A stretch of DNA of 17,897 nucleotides from Opitutales bacterium. Lineage in GTDB: Bacteria; Verrucomicrobiota; Verrucomicrobiia; Opitutales; Intestinicryptomonadaceae. This document shows, in pieces, positions 7,929-15,828 of this stretch; within the stretch, counting starts at the first letter, position 1; every line of letters begins with the position of its first letter. A program made the position numbers and the translations under genes. The stretch spans positions 1 through 17,897 of the forward strand of contig JAJXPD010000019.1 of NCBI GenBank assembly GCA_021641325.1, written 5' to 3'. The notes beneath the pieces were generated by a model that saw nothing but the letters and a program-made list of their open reading frames with translations, made no database searches and had not been told where the DNA came from.

Positions 7929-10537
7929 TACCAATCCTTGTAGGACTTTTCAAATCTGTTCCGTTGTTCGCCGTAGCCGCGCAGGGGCAGGACTTTGTCG
8001 GAATCTTTCATCGATTCCAGCAGTTGCCGCGCCTCGCCTTTTGTCATTGCGCCGACCGCCGACCTGTAATTTTCGGAGTCTTTGCCGGCGTCTTTTTCGG
8101 CGGCTTGCGCGGCAGCCGCCTTCTTCTTTTCCGCCTGTTTTTGCTCGGCGGGAAGCTCGCGCTCCTCGTTGCCCGCGTTCTGCTCCCGCTTGTCTTGCCC
8201 CCGATTTTCTTTGCTTTCGGACTGCTCTGGCTTGCCGTTTTGCTCCTGCGGTTTTTTGTTGTCTACGGCCTGTTCGTCCCGATTTTGTTCGTCGCCGTTT
8301 TGCGGCTTGTCTTGGCGTCCGCCGTTTTGAGAGGCGTCGTTTTTGTCGGAGGAATTTTGCCTGTCGTTGTTCTTGTCGGAATTTTGCTCTTTGTTGTCCT
8401 TGCTATTATTTTGCTGTTTGTCCTGTTTGTCGTTTTGCTTGTTTTGCTGATTCTGTTGGCTGTTTTGCTGTTGGTTCTTGTCCTGATTTTTGTTTTGGTT
8501 CTGTTGCTGATTTTGCTGTTGATTTTGCTGGTTCTGATTCTGTTGTTGATCTTGGTTTTGATTCTGGTTCTGCTGCTGGTTATTCTGTTTGTTCTGGTTT
8601 TTGTCTTGGTTTTGATTATTGTCGTCGCGGACAAGTTTTTTCAGCTCTTCTTTGAGTTTTGCGAGCCGCGCGAGCCGCTGTTTTGCGGCGTCGGAGGAGA
8701 GGGCGTCGGAAAGTTTTTTTATTTTCGACGTTTCGTTGTCGAGATTTTTTTCGGCAACAAGCGCGGATTGCAGGTTGTTTTGCGCGGCGTTAAAAGCGGG
8801 GTCGAGTTCCGCCGCGCTTTTGTATCCGCCGATTGCGCCGTCGAGAATTTTTTTCGCATTATTCCATTTTTCGAGGTTTTGCGAGGCGTTCCCAGCAAGC
8901 TCCGCTGACTGCTTTTCGACGGCTTCGCACTGCGCGATTCCCTGTTTCAGGCTTTGCTGGAATTGCTTGTCTTTGAGCGGCGACGACTCCAACGCCTTCT
9001 TTTTTTCCTCGTCGGTCTTTGCCGCCTTTACCGTTTCAAGCTCCTTTTGCAGAAGCGGCGCGCCCTGTTGCAGCAGAACCGTTCCGCCCGACACCGCCGC
9101 GGCTTCGGCTTGGTCGAGCTGCGCGGCTTTTGCGCCGAGTTCGTTGGCGGATTCCGCCGCGGCGAGCGAATGCTTTGCGTCGGCGTAGTCGGCGTTTGCG
9201 ATGTTGTAGAAAGCCTTTGCGTGCAGGGCGAAGCCGTAGGGTTCTGCCTTTATTGCGTCGAGGAATTTTTCCCGCGCGGCGGCGGTGTCGCCCTTTGCAA
9301 GCAGGTCTATACCGCTGTTGAAGATTTCGCGCGGGCTTGGGTTCTCAGGTTCTGCGGGGGCGGATTTCGGCTTTTTCTCCGCGCCGTCCGTCTGCGCTTC
9401 CGCCGATTTTTCGGAAGCTTCGGTTTGCGCGGTTTGGGCATCGGGCGCGTCCTCCTCCGCGCGGGCGTTTTGGGGCGAGACGAGCGCCGCCGCCGAAACC
9501 GCCGCGAACGCCAACGCCGCGAGTCTGCCCGATTTTCCGCCCGCGAAGAATCTGCGCGTGCCCACGAGCGATTCGAGCGCAAGCAGGATTATCGCCGCCG
9601 CCAGCGGTATTTGGAATCTTTCTATTGCAAGCTGTTTCATGCGGGCGGAGAGTTCGCGTTGCGGAATTTTTTTCAGCCCGTTTTCGTAGATTGCGTCCAT
9701 GCCGTTTGCCGACAGCGGCTCGTAGAAGCCGCCGGTGGATTTTGCAATTTCGGAAAGCACCGCCTCGTTGAGTTTGCTTGCGACGATTTTCCCGTTTTCG
9801 TCGCGCAGCTGAACGAGTCTGCCGCCGGCGTCGCGAACGGGAATTGGTTCGCCTTTCGCCCCGCCGACTCCGAGCGTGTAGATTACCACGCCGTCTTTCG
9901 CCGCCTGTTTCGCGCGTTCCACCGCCGAAGATTCAAGCTCTTCGCCGTCGCTTATGAGAACGACGATTTTGTGGTTTGCGGTTTTTTCGAATGCGGCATC
10001 GGCTTCGGAAATCGCCGCGGCGATGTTCGTTCCGCCGCGCTGGATTACGTTTGTGTCGAGGGCTTCGAGGGAGAGCCTGAACGCGTCGTAGTCGAGCGTG
10101 AGCGGGCATTGCAGGAACGCCTGTCCGCTGAACGCGACTATTCCGATTCTGTCGCCGTCGAGCGCGTCGAGGAGGTCGAGCACCGAGAGTTTTGCGCGTT
10201 CGAGGCGGCTCGGTTTTACGTCTTCTGCGAGCATGCTTTTGGACGTGTCTATTGCGAAAATTATGTCGATTCCGCGCGTTTTGCTTTCCGCCCAATGGTA
10301 TCCCCACTGCGGGCGGGCGAGGGCGACGAAGACCGCGAAAATTCCCAGCGCAAGGAGCGTCTTTTTGACGAATTTTTTTGCGGGGCTTACCGTGCGCGAA
10401 AGTTCGGGCAGAAGTTTTGCCGACGCGAATTCCGCGAGCAGGCGTTTGCGGCGGCGTTCGCCCCACGCGAATAGCGCGACAACCGCAAGGGTTGCGGCGA
10501 TTCCCGCGTAAAGCCAGTTTATTGAATGGAAGCTCAT
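7928..10537 (-). CDS. batB: BatB-BatC fusion: VWA domain, internal signal-like segment, TPR, long Q/N-rich tract
   Basis: An 869-aa protein. The start is ATG 10537, overlapping the batA stop by 4 bp; the frame open further upstream is not used. The BatB half (1-330) has membrane segments at about 9-25 and 58-74, a VWA domain with an intact metal site (DTSKS: D97, S99, S101; T170; D197 in SDGEE) and a membrane segment at about 310-325. A second hydrophobic stretch (about 338-356) ends NARA|EED, like a signal peptide that would begin a separate BatC. Then come a charged Ala/Glu/Lys linker (361-400), TPR-like helices (about 405-600), a Gln/Asn/Asp/Lys tract (about 640-760) and the BatC-like end KGEARQLLESM...KDW. 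The ordinary C-terminus argues against a frameshift. It belongs to the Bat operon and probably anchors an envelope VWA/TPR assembly. Confidence 0.93.
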   Translation of the reverse strand: MSFHSINWLYAGIAATLAVVALFAWGERRRKRLLAEFASAKLLPELSRTVSPAKKFVKKTLLALGIFAVFVALARPQWGYHWAESKTRGIDIIFAIDTSKSMLAEDVKPSRLERAKLSVLDLLDALDGDRIGIVAFSGQAFLQCPLTLDYDAFRLSLEALDTNVIQRGGTNIAAAISEADAAFEKTANHKIVVLISDGEELESSAVERAKQAAKDGVVIYTLGVGGAKGEPIPVRDAGGRLVQLRDENGKIVASKLNEAVLSEIAKSTGGFYEPLSANGMDAIYENGLKKIPQRELSARMKQLAIERFQIPLAAAIILLALESLVGTRRFFAGGKSGRLAALAFAAVSAAALVSPQNARAEEDAPDAQTAQTEASEKSAEAQTDGAEKKPKSAPAEPENPSPREIFNSGIDLLAKGDTAAAREKFLDAIKAEPYGFALHAKAFYNIANADYADAKHSLAAAESANELGAKAAQLDQAEAAAVSGGTVLLQQGAPLLQKELETVKAAKTDEEKKKALESSPLKDKQFQQSLKQGIAQCEAVEKQSAELAGNASQNLEKWNNAKKILDGAIGGYKSAAELDPAFNAAQNNLQSALVAEKNLDNETSKIKKLSDALSSDAAKQRLARLAKLKEELKKLVRDDNNQNQDKNQNKQNNQQQNQNQNQDQQQNQNQQNQQQNQQQNQNKNQDKNQQQNSQQNQQNKQNDKQDKQQNNSKDNKEQNSDKNNDRQNSSDKNDASQNGGRQDKPQNGDEQNRDEQAVDNKKPQEQNGKPEQSESKENRGQDKREQNAGNEERELPAEQKQAEKKKAAAAQAAEKDAGKDSENYRSAVGAMTKGEARQLLESMKDSDKVLPLRGYGEQRNRFEKSYKDW
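8258..8620 (-). repeat. Low-complexity Gln/Asn-rich coding tract
   Basis: Within the batB-batC gene, codons for residues 640-760 are almost only CAG/CAA (Gln), AAC/AAT (Asn), AAA/AAG (Lys) and GAC/GAT (Asp). The densest part (about 8360-8620) is built from short irregular units such as NQNQ, QQQN and NKNQ, without an exact tandem period. Mixed synonymous codons suggest the amino-acid composition is kept by selection rather than by recent slippage alone. On the + strand the same DNA is a T/G-rich tract. Confidence 0.9.
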
Positions 10538-11565
10538 GGAAGTGTTTCGAATTTTGTGTTTACGAGTGCCAGTTTGAGCGCAAGCAGCGCAAGCCCCGCG
10601 CCCGCAAACCACTGGAACAGCTCGCGGTACGACGTGAAGTTGCGGAGCTTGACCGCCGTCTTTTCGAGCCTGTCGATGTCGGAATAAATGTTTTCAAGCT
10701 CGCGCAGGTTTGTTGCGCGGTAGAATTTGCCGCCCGTGATTTCGGCGATTTTTTTGAGGGTTTCCTCGTCCACGTCGCTGCGCATGTCGCCGCCGTAGAC
10801 GGGGTTGCCCGCGCGGTCGCGGACCACGCGCGAGTCGGCGTCGAGCGCGGCGGCGGGCACTATTCCGCTTCTGCCGGCGGCGATTGCGTAGATTTTTGTG
10901 CCGTAGGTTGCGGCGGCTTCGGCGGCGGCAATGGGCGATATTTTGCCCGCGTTGTTTTCGCCGTCGGTCAGCAGAATCACCACGCGCGACTTCGCGTTTT
11001 TGAGGTCGCGCAGTCTGTTTACGCTCATGCCGATTGCCGAGCCTATCGCGGTTCTGTTGGCGTCTATTACGCCGATTTCGATTCGTTCGAGGTTCTGTTT
11101 CAGCCAGTCGTGGTTGAGCGTCATGGGCGAGACCAAAAACGAGTTCGCCGCGAACGCCACCATGCCGATTCTGTCGTTCGGGCGTTTTTCGACGAACGCG
11201 TCTACGACTTCCTTGACGGCGTCGAGGCGCGTCATCGGTCGTTTGCGCGATGCGGAGAAATCGAGACCCGCCATCGAGCCTGAAACGTCGATTGTGAGCA
11301 CGATGTCGATTCCGCTTTCCTCGCGCACGCTGTATCCCGTGCCGATTTGCGGGCGGGCGAGGGCGACGATAAGCAGGGCGAGCGCAAGCAGCGTCAGCGG
11401 GAATTTCCAAAGTCCGACCGACGCGCGGTTGCGCTTTGCTGCGTCCTTTGCTACCGCCACGCTCGAAAAAATCAGCGAGCCGCTTTTGCCGCCCGCTCCG
11501 CGAAGCAGCGCGAGCACGGGGAGGACGAGCAGCGCCCACAAAAATTCGGGGTTTGCAAAAGTCAT
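10534..11565 (-). CDS. batA: BatA, VWA-domain membrane protein
   Basis: A 343-aa BatA homologue. The N-terminus (MTFANPEFLWALL) is the typical aerotolerance-regulator N-terminal domain with membrane segments at about 8-21 and 55-70. The VWA domain follows with a complete metal-ion-dependent adhesion site: D93-V-S95-G-S97, T172 in NRTAIGSAIG and D201 in TDGENN. A C-terminal membrane segment lies at about 318-336. ATG 11565 overlaps the upstream stop by 4 bp and has AAAGGAG eight bases before it, one of the clearest ribosome sites in the operon. It ends in a 4-bp overlap with batB-batC. The VWA domain is expected between two membrane anchors; by family knowledge it acts with MoxR and the second VWA protein, perhaps in metal-dependent protein contacts. 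The two VWA proteins of this operon are clearly related paralogues. Confidence 0.94.
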   Translation of the reverse strand: MTFANPEFLWALLVLPVLALLRGAGGKSGSLIFSSVAVAKDAAKRNRASVGLWKFPLTLLALALLIVALARPQIGTGYSVREESGIDIVLTIDVSGSMAGLDFSASRKRPMTRLDAVKEVVDAFVEKRPNDRIGMVAFAANSFLVSPMTLNHDWLKQNLERIEIGVIDANRTAIGSAIGMSVNRLRDLKNAKSRVVILLTDGENNAGKISPIAAAEAAATYGTKIYAIAAGRSGIVPAAALDADSRVVRDRAGNPVYGGDMRSDVDEETLKKIAEITGGKFYRATNLRELENIYSDIDRLEKTAVKLRNFTSYRELFQWFAGAGLALLALKLALVNTKFETLP

Positions 11566-12356
11566 TGCGCGTCTCCTTTCGCTTCGTGTGAGTCGGGAGT
11601 TTCGGGCGCGGATTTTTTCGAATCGGCGTCTTTTTGTTTGCGGCGTTCGGCGGTTTTCGCGTCGTCGCTATCGACGAACGCGAGCGCAGTTTCGGCGAGT
11701 TCGGGCGCGTTTGCGAAAACGTGTCGGGCGAATTTCGCCATGTCGGCAAGCGTGAGTATTTTTTTGAGCGACTCCCTGCCTCCGTCGTCGAATTCGTCGG
11801 ACTCCGAGACGATTTTCAGAAATTCCTCCGTCGTGCGTTCGGGGGCGGGAATGTCGTGCGCCTCTTCTATATAGTCGCGCACAGCCTGGCTTACCTCCGA
11901 GGCGAACGCCTTTGCGCCGAGCTTTTGCGAGATGTCGCGGGCAAGCTCTATGCGGGCGGTCGCGCGTTCGGCGGGCGGGACTGCGGGCGTCTTTTTGCGC
12001 CTTAGCGCGAACGCCGCAAGTATCGCGGCAAGCGCGGCGGCGGCGGCAATCCACGCGCCGTATTTTTCGGCGAAGCCGCGCCCGATTTTATCGGTCGAGC
12101 CCTCGATTTCTGGGAAGAGGGCGGCGAATTTTTCGGGGTCGGGCTTGGGCTGTTCAGCCTGCGCGTTCGGCGTTCCGAGCGGGTTTGCAAAGCTTTGCGG
12201 TTGCGCGAAATTCGGCGCGGACTGCGCGGGCGTTCCGAACATCTGCGCGGCGGGCGCGGGAATTTGCAAAGGCGCGGAAGCCCCGTTTTGCGGGGCTTGC
12301 GCGTACGCCGCCGTTGCCGCTAGCGCGGCGCAAGTTATGTGCAAAATTTTTTTCAT
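11562..12356 (-). CDS. DUF4381-like single-pass membrane protein of the Bat operon
   Basis: A 264-aa protein. A signal peptide (about 1-19, cleavage after AYA) precedes a Pro/Ala/Gln-rich stretch (20-75), a membrane segment at about 101-118 followed by RRKK, and a cytoplasmic helical domain (about 128-235; motifs ARIELARDISQKLGAKAFAS and RTTEEFLKIV) ending in a charged tail. The membrane segment plus the helical domain resemble DUF4381 proteins, which sit between DUF58 and VWA genes in such operons; that assignment is by pattern and position, not by a catalytic motif. Both ends overlap the neighbouring genes by 4 bp (ATGA). The small domain probably binds the cytoplasmic DUF58 or MoxR partner. 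The extended Pro/Ala-rich periplasmic part before the membrane segment is longer than I would expect for this family. Confidence 0.82.
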   Translation of the reverse strand: MKKILHITCAALAATAAYAQAPQNGASAPLQIPAPAAQMFGTPAQSAPNFAQPQSFANPLGTPNAQAEQPKPDPEKFAALFPEIEGSTDKIGRGFAEKYGAWIAAAAALAAILAAFALRRKKTPAVPPAERATARIELARDISQKLGAKAFASEVSQAVRDYIEEAHDIPAPERTTEEFLKIVSESDEFDDGGRESLKKILTLADMAKFARHVFANAPELAETALAFVDSDDAKTAERRKQKDADSKKSAPETPDSHEAKGDAQ

Positions 12357-13270
12357 TGGCGTTTTGCGCGTCTTTCGAAAAACTTTCTCAAAGGCGTTAT
12401 GAAAGGTTTGTCTGTTCTGATTTCAAGCAGGTCGATTTTCGACCGCGCAAGCGTCCGCTTGAAGTCGGCGAGCCGCCGCGCGTTGATTTCGGCGTAGGTT
12501 TTGCGAACCGCGGCGCTCGACGTGTCGAGCGAGACTATTTCGCCCGTTTCGGAGTCTTCGAGAGTGAGCACTCCGAGCGCGGGCAGGACGGTTTCGCGCG
12601 GGTCTACGATTTCGAAGCAGACGAGGTCGTGCCTGCGGTTCGTGATGTCGAGGGCTTTGAATACCTCCGATTTTCCCTCCGGGTCGGGAATCTTTCCGTC
12701 TGGCCCTTGCAGGAAGTCCGAGACGAGCACGACTATCGCCCTGCGTTTTAGTATGCGGTTTACCTCTTCGAGGGCGCGGGCGATGTTCGTGCCCCTGTGT
12801 TGCGGCTCGAACGCGAGAATGTCGCGGATAAGCCGCAAAATGTGGCGTCTGCCCTTGCGCGGCGGAATGATGTGTTCGGCGTCTTCGGTGAAGAGCACAA
12901 GTCCGACTTTGTCGTTGTTCCGCGCCGCCGAAAACGCCAGCGTGCTCGCGATTTCCGCCGCGATTTCGCGCTTCGACGAGTCGCCGCTACCGAACTGTCC
13001 GCTTGCCGAGAGGTCTACTGCCAGCATCATGGTAAGCTCGCGCTCTTCGCGGTATTTCTTGACGTGCGCCTTGCCCGTGCGGGCGGTTACGTTCCAGTCG
13101 ATAGACCTGATTTCGTCGCCCGGCTGGTATTCGCGAGCCTCCTCGAAGTCCATACCGCGTCCCTTGAAGACGCTGCGGTACGCGCCCGCGAGGTTCTCGC
13201 TGACCTGCCTGTTGGTGCGGATTTCTATCTGCCGCACCTTTTTGAGCATTTCTGTGATTTTGTCGCCCAT
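12353..13270 (-). CDS. DUF58 protein, VWA-like, MoxR partner
   Basis: A 305-aa DUF58 protein without membrane segments. The family hallmark is GRGMDFEEAREYQPGDEIRS at 37-56 followed by IDWN and the arginine-rich RTGKAHVKKYREE segment. A VWA-like fold follows, with the metal-site pattern D86-L-S88-A-S90, a conserved RGTN Thr at about residue 154 and D in LVSDF. It lies 15 bp after moxR and overlaps the DUF4381-like gene by 4 bp. ATG 13270 has no Shine-Dalgarno site, so translation may depend on the preceding gene. In known MoxR operons DUF58 proteins are the cytoplasmic partner or adaptor for the ATPase; here it links MoxR to the membrane-bound Bat proteins by position. Confidence 0.92.
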   Translation of the reverse strand: MGDKITEMLKKVRQIEIRTNRQVSENLAGAYRSVFKGRGMDFEEAREYQPGDEIRSIDWNVTARTGKAHVKKYREERELTMMLAVDLSASGQFGSGDSSKREIAAEIASTLAFSAARNNDKVGLVLFTEDAEHIIPPRKGRRHILRLIRDILAFEPQHRGTNIARALEEVNRILKRRAIVVLVSDFLQGPDGKIPDPEGKSEVFKALDITNRRHDLVCFEIVDPRETVLPALGVLTLEDSETGEIVSLDTSSAAVRKTYAEINARRLADFKRTLARSKIDLLEIRTDKPFITPLRKFFERRAKRQ

Positions 13271-13285
13271 AACAGCGCGCGCGGT

Positions 13286-14278
13286 TTAGGGAACTGCGAC
13301 TTTGTCGAGGGTTTTCGAAACCACGTCTTCGCTCGAAATTCCCTCGGCTTCGGCTTCGTAGCTTACGATGATTCTGTGTCTGAGAACGTCGGGGGCGATG
13401 TCCTTTACGTCCTGCGGCACGACGTACCCGCGCCCCTGAATGAACGCGTGCGCTTTCGCCGCGAGTGTGAGGGCGATTGTCGCGCGGGGGCTTGCGCCGA
13501 ACTGCACCATGTCGCGCAGGTCGGCGAGTCCGTATTTTTCAGGTTCGCGGGTCGCAAAGACGATGTCTACGATGTAGTCCTTGATTTTGTCGTCGATGTA
13601 GATTTCGTCCACGACTTCGCGCGACTTCATGATTCTTTCGGGCGAGACCACCGTGTTTATCGCCTCTACCACGCGCGTTTTCGCCATCAGGTCGAGGATT
13701 ATGCGCTCCTCTTTTTTGTCGGGATAGCCGATTTTAAGCTTGAACATGAATCTGTCGACCTGCGCTTCGGGGAGCTGGTATGTTCCCTCCTGGTCGATTG
13801 GGTTTTGCGTTGCGAGCACGAGGAACGGCTCGGGAAGCGCGTATGTCTCGCCGCCGATTGTTATCTGGCGTTCCTGCATGGCTTCGAGCAGCGCGCTCTG
13901 GACTTTTGCGGGGGCGCGGTTGATTTCGTCGGCAAGCACGATGTTTGCGAAAATCGGGCCTTTCTGCGTGATAAATTCGCCCTTTTGCTGGTTGTAGATT
14001 AGAGTGCCCACGATGTCTGCGGGCAGGAGGTCGGGCGTGAACTGAATGCGGCTGAATTTGGCGTCCATTGCCGCCGCCATCGTCTTCACCGCGAGCGTTT
14101 TCGCAAGCCCCGGCACGCCTTCAAGCAGAACGTGCCCGTTTGCGAGAATGCCCGTCAGAAGCCTGTCCACAAGGTATTTTTGCCCGACGACGGATTTTGC
14201 GATTTCGTTTCTTAACAGCAATGTCCAGTCGGACGCCGCCTTGACTTTGTCGTTTATTTCGCTGAGGTTTGTACTCAT
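13286..14278 (-). CDS. moxR: MoxR-family AAA+ ATPase
   Basis: A 330-aa cytoplasmic AAA+ ATPase, the first gene of the Bat operon. Walker A is the MoxR form GVPGLAKT at 54-61, Walker B is VLADEIN at 114-120 (D117, E118), sensor 1 is in ATQNP (N159), and the family-specific QEGTYQLPEAQVDRFMF follows at 163-179. A C-terminal helical lid completes the usual length. MoxR proteins act as chaperone-like ATPases that mature or remodel complexes with VWA partners. ATG 14278 lacks a Shine-Dalgarno site and is preceded by AT-rich sequence; the 139-bp intergenic region upstream is the most probable place for the operon promoter. Confidence 0.95.
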   Translation of the reverse strand: MSTNLSEINDKVKAASDWTLLLRNEIAKSVVGQKYLVDRLLTGILANGHVLLEGVPGLAKTLAVKTMAAAMDAKFSRIQFTPDLLPADIVGTLIYNQQKGEFITQKGPIFANIVLADEINRAPAKVQSALLEAMQERQITIGGETYALPEPFLVLATQNPIDQEGTYQLPEAQVDRFMFKLKIGYPDKKEERIILDLMAKTRVVEAINTVVSPERIMKSREVVDEIYIDDKIKDYIVDIVFATREPEKYGLADLRDMVQFGASPRATIALTLAAKAHAFIQGRGYVVPQDVKDIAPDVLRHRIIVSYEAEAEGISSEDVVSKTLDKVAVP

Positions 14279-14417
14279 ATTTTTCGTGTTTTAATTAAAT
14301 TTAACTTGGAAGTAAATCGGAAGTAAAGCGGCCGCCATTAGCCGCATTTTTTCGATGCGCTAATCGACAAATATATTTAGCGCGTTGTTCCGAATTTTTC
14401 GGCGCGGCTACGCAACT
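14279..14417 (-). promoter_or_regulatory. Intergenic region upstream of moxR with a direct repeat and an inverted repeat
   Basis: A 139-bp AT-rich gap between the secreted-protein gene and moxR, both on the - strand. It holds a tandem repeat GGAAGTAAA-TC-GGAAGTAAA (14308-14327) and an inverted repeat GCGCTAA (14357-14363) with TTAGCGC (14377-14383) around an A/T-rich loop. No convincing -35/-10 pair could be fixed, so it is listed as a probable control region, not as a mapped promoter. The inverted repeat lacks a T tract on either strand and is unlikely to be a terminator. Confidence 0.45.
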
Positions 14418-15713
14418 CTAACGGTTTTCCGAAGATTCCGCGTTCTCGACGCTCTCGGCGGCGTCGGAGCGGAATTCGAAATTTATGCGCGGGCGGAAGT
14501 CGCGGTTTTCCTCTTTGGGCTTTTTTTCGCCCTGTTCGGGTTGTCCTTCCGCTTGTTCGGGGTCGAGCTTCGACTTTTCTTTTGCCTTCAACAAAACGCT
14601 CTCCTGCGCGAACGCCTCCAACGCGGGCGTCTTGCGCGCGCTTCCCGCCGCGCTCGGTATTGTGTGCGGCGCGGATTCCGCCTTTCCCGTCGATTTCGCC
14701 AAGCCCGCGGGGCTTGCTGTGTTGGGAACGGCGTTTGCGGCGGCTTTCAATTCCTCCGACTCGTTTGCGGCTTCCGCCGCGGTTTTTGCCGCCTGAGAGT
14801 CCTGCGGATTTTCTGCGACTTCGGCAACTTCTGCATTTTCGGCGTCGCCGTCTTTTTTGGATTTGCTTTCGGCTTCGTCGCCGCTTTCCGCGCTCTTTTT
14901 GCCGAAAGAATCGGCGGCGTAGAAGAACACTCCCGACGGCCCAGCGTCCTGCTTCAACACGATTGACGCGTATCTGATTTTGTCGAGCGGCGTTCGGAAG
15001 AGGGGAGTCTTTCCGTGCGCCGTCGTCGAGCCGTAGCAGAACGAGATGAAATCGACAAGTTCGTCGCTCGTGAATTCGATTCTGTCGCCGTCGTCGAAAT
15101 TCTCCTTTTCGAGGTCGATTTCTATTTCGCCGAGCTTCGCAAGCCCGGAGGTGTCGAGCCTGTCGTCGACAGTGTTGTGCTTGGGCGCGGGGGCGTCGGT
15201 CTTTCCGTCCCAGGAGACCCTGTAATTTTTCGAGTTGGGCTCGAAAGTTTCCTCGTCGACGATTCCGAACACCTCTATGCGGAGCTTGTTTTCAAGGGAG
15301 CTTTCAGCCTTTTCCGCCGCGCGCTCCGCCGAGATTCCCGCGGGCGGCGGCGGCAGAGATTCCGCGCTTTGCGCGTTCGATGCGGGCACGAGCGGAAGCT
15401 TCTTTGCGAAAATCGAAAGCGTCGCGGTTATCACGACGTCGCGCGACGGCGCAAGCCCGACAGCGGGCGCGTCGAATTCGAACGGAATGTACGCTATTGC
15501 GCGTTCGCCCTTTGCGTTGTTTACGGCGATGAAGTCCGACTTCGAAAAGTCCCTGTTCGGGTCGGCCTCGAAAATGAATGTGTCGCCGCGGGCGGCGGTT
15601 ATTTCCTCCGCGCATGCGACGTGCGCCGCCAGCGCAATAAGAATCGGCAAAGCCGCAAGCCGCGCGCATTCCGAAGCTGTCTTAAAAAAACGGTTTCCGC
15701 CCCTGCTTTTCAT
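14418..15713 (-). CDS. Secreted protein with DNRLRE-like domain and charged low-complexity tail
   Basis: A 431-aa exported protein. The N-terminus has a basic region, a hydrophobic core (about 18-33) and the cleavage-like sequence ACA|EE near residue 35; the Cys there is not in a good lipobox. Residues about 36-270 read as a beta-rich domain with the order seen in DNRLRE proteins: AYIPFEF, VITATLSIFAKK, LRIEVFGIVDEETFEPNSKN-type strand, the LGEIEIDL strand, IRYASIVLKQD and a closing FFYAADS. Residues about 276-400 are Ala/Glu/Lys-rich and look disordered, interrupted by Pro/Ser stretches. DNRLRE is my inference from pattern; in Verrucomicrobia-like genomes such domains occur in surface or carbohydrate-related proteins. 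The gene lies between hpf and the Bat operon on the same strand, but the AT-rich 139-bp gap makes co-transcription with moxR uncertain. Confidence 0.72.
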   Translation of the reverse strand: MKSRGGNRFFKTASECARLAALPILIALAAHVACAEEITAARGDTFIFEADPNRDFSKSDFIAVNNAKGERAIAYIPFEFDAPAVGLAPSRDVVITATLSIFAKKLPLVPASNAQSAESLPPPPAGISAERAAEKAESSLENKLRIEVFGIVDEETFEPNSKNYRVSWDGKTDAPAPKHNTVDDRLDTSGLAKLGEIEIDLEKENFDDGDRIEFTSDELVDFISFCYGSTTAHGKTPLFRTPLDKIRYASIVLKQDAGPSGVFFYAADSFGKKSAESGDEAESKSKKDGDAENAEVAEVAENPQDSQAAKTAAEAANESEELKAAANAVPNTASPAGLAKSTGKAESAPHTIPSAAGSARKTPALEAFAQESVLLKAKEKSKLDPEQAEGQPEQGEKKPKEENRDFRPRINFEFRSDAAESVENAESSENR

Positions 15714-15809
15714 GGAAGTAGAATGTCGGTTTGCGAAAACTTTGTCGAGCGCATTTTGCGGGCGTCCCCAAAAAACAACCCCGACCGAATGGCCGAGGCT
15801 GCGCTGTTG

Positions 15810-15823
15810 CCCGCTTTCGCGGG
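15810..15823 (-). other. Small hairpin directly after hpf
   Basis: A 5-bp stem CCCGC/GCGGG with a four-base loop (GAAA on the - strand) lies five bases after the hpf stop. It lacks a T tract, so it is at best a weak or Rho-assisted transcript end or an RNA-stabilising element. The rest of the 115-bp gap to the secreted-protein gene shows nothing else that I can name. Confidence 0.4.
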
Positions 15824-15828
15824 GTAAA

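Noticed and set aside
8258..8620. Assembly error or frameshift in the Q/N-rich region
   Set aside because: The frame continues past the tract into a BatC-like C-terminus ending KDW and stops exactly at a one-base overlap with batD, which a random frameshift would not give.
7910..8908. A 332-aa + strand open frame rich in Leu, Val and Ile that looks like a membrane protein
   Set aside because: It is the complement of the Gln/Asn-rich codons of batB-batC: CAG/CAA/AAC read backwards give Leu/Val-type codons. It has no start context and lies inside a well-supported gene.
10538..10612. A 25-residue N-terminal extension of BatB-BatC
   Set aside because: It would overlap batA by about 80 bp and adds no family-like sequence; ATG 10537 gives the normal BatB N-terminus and an ATGA overlap.
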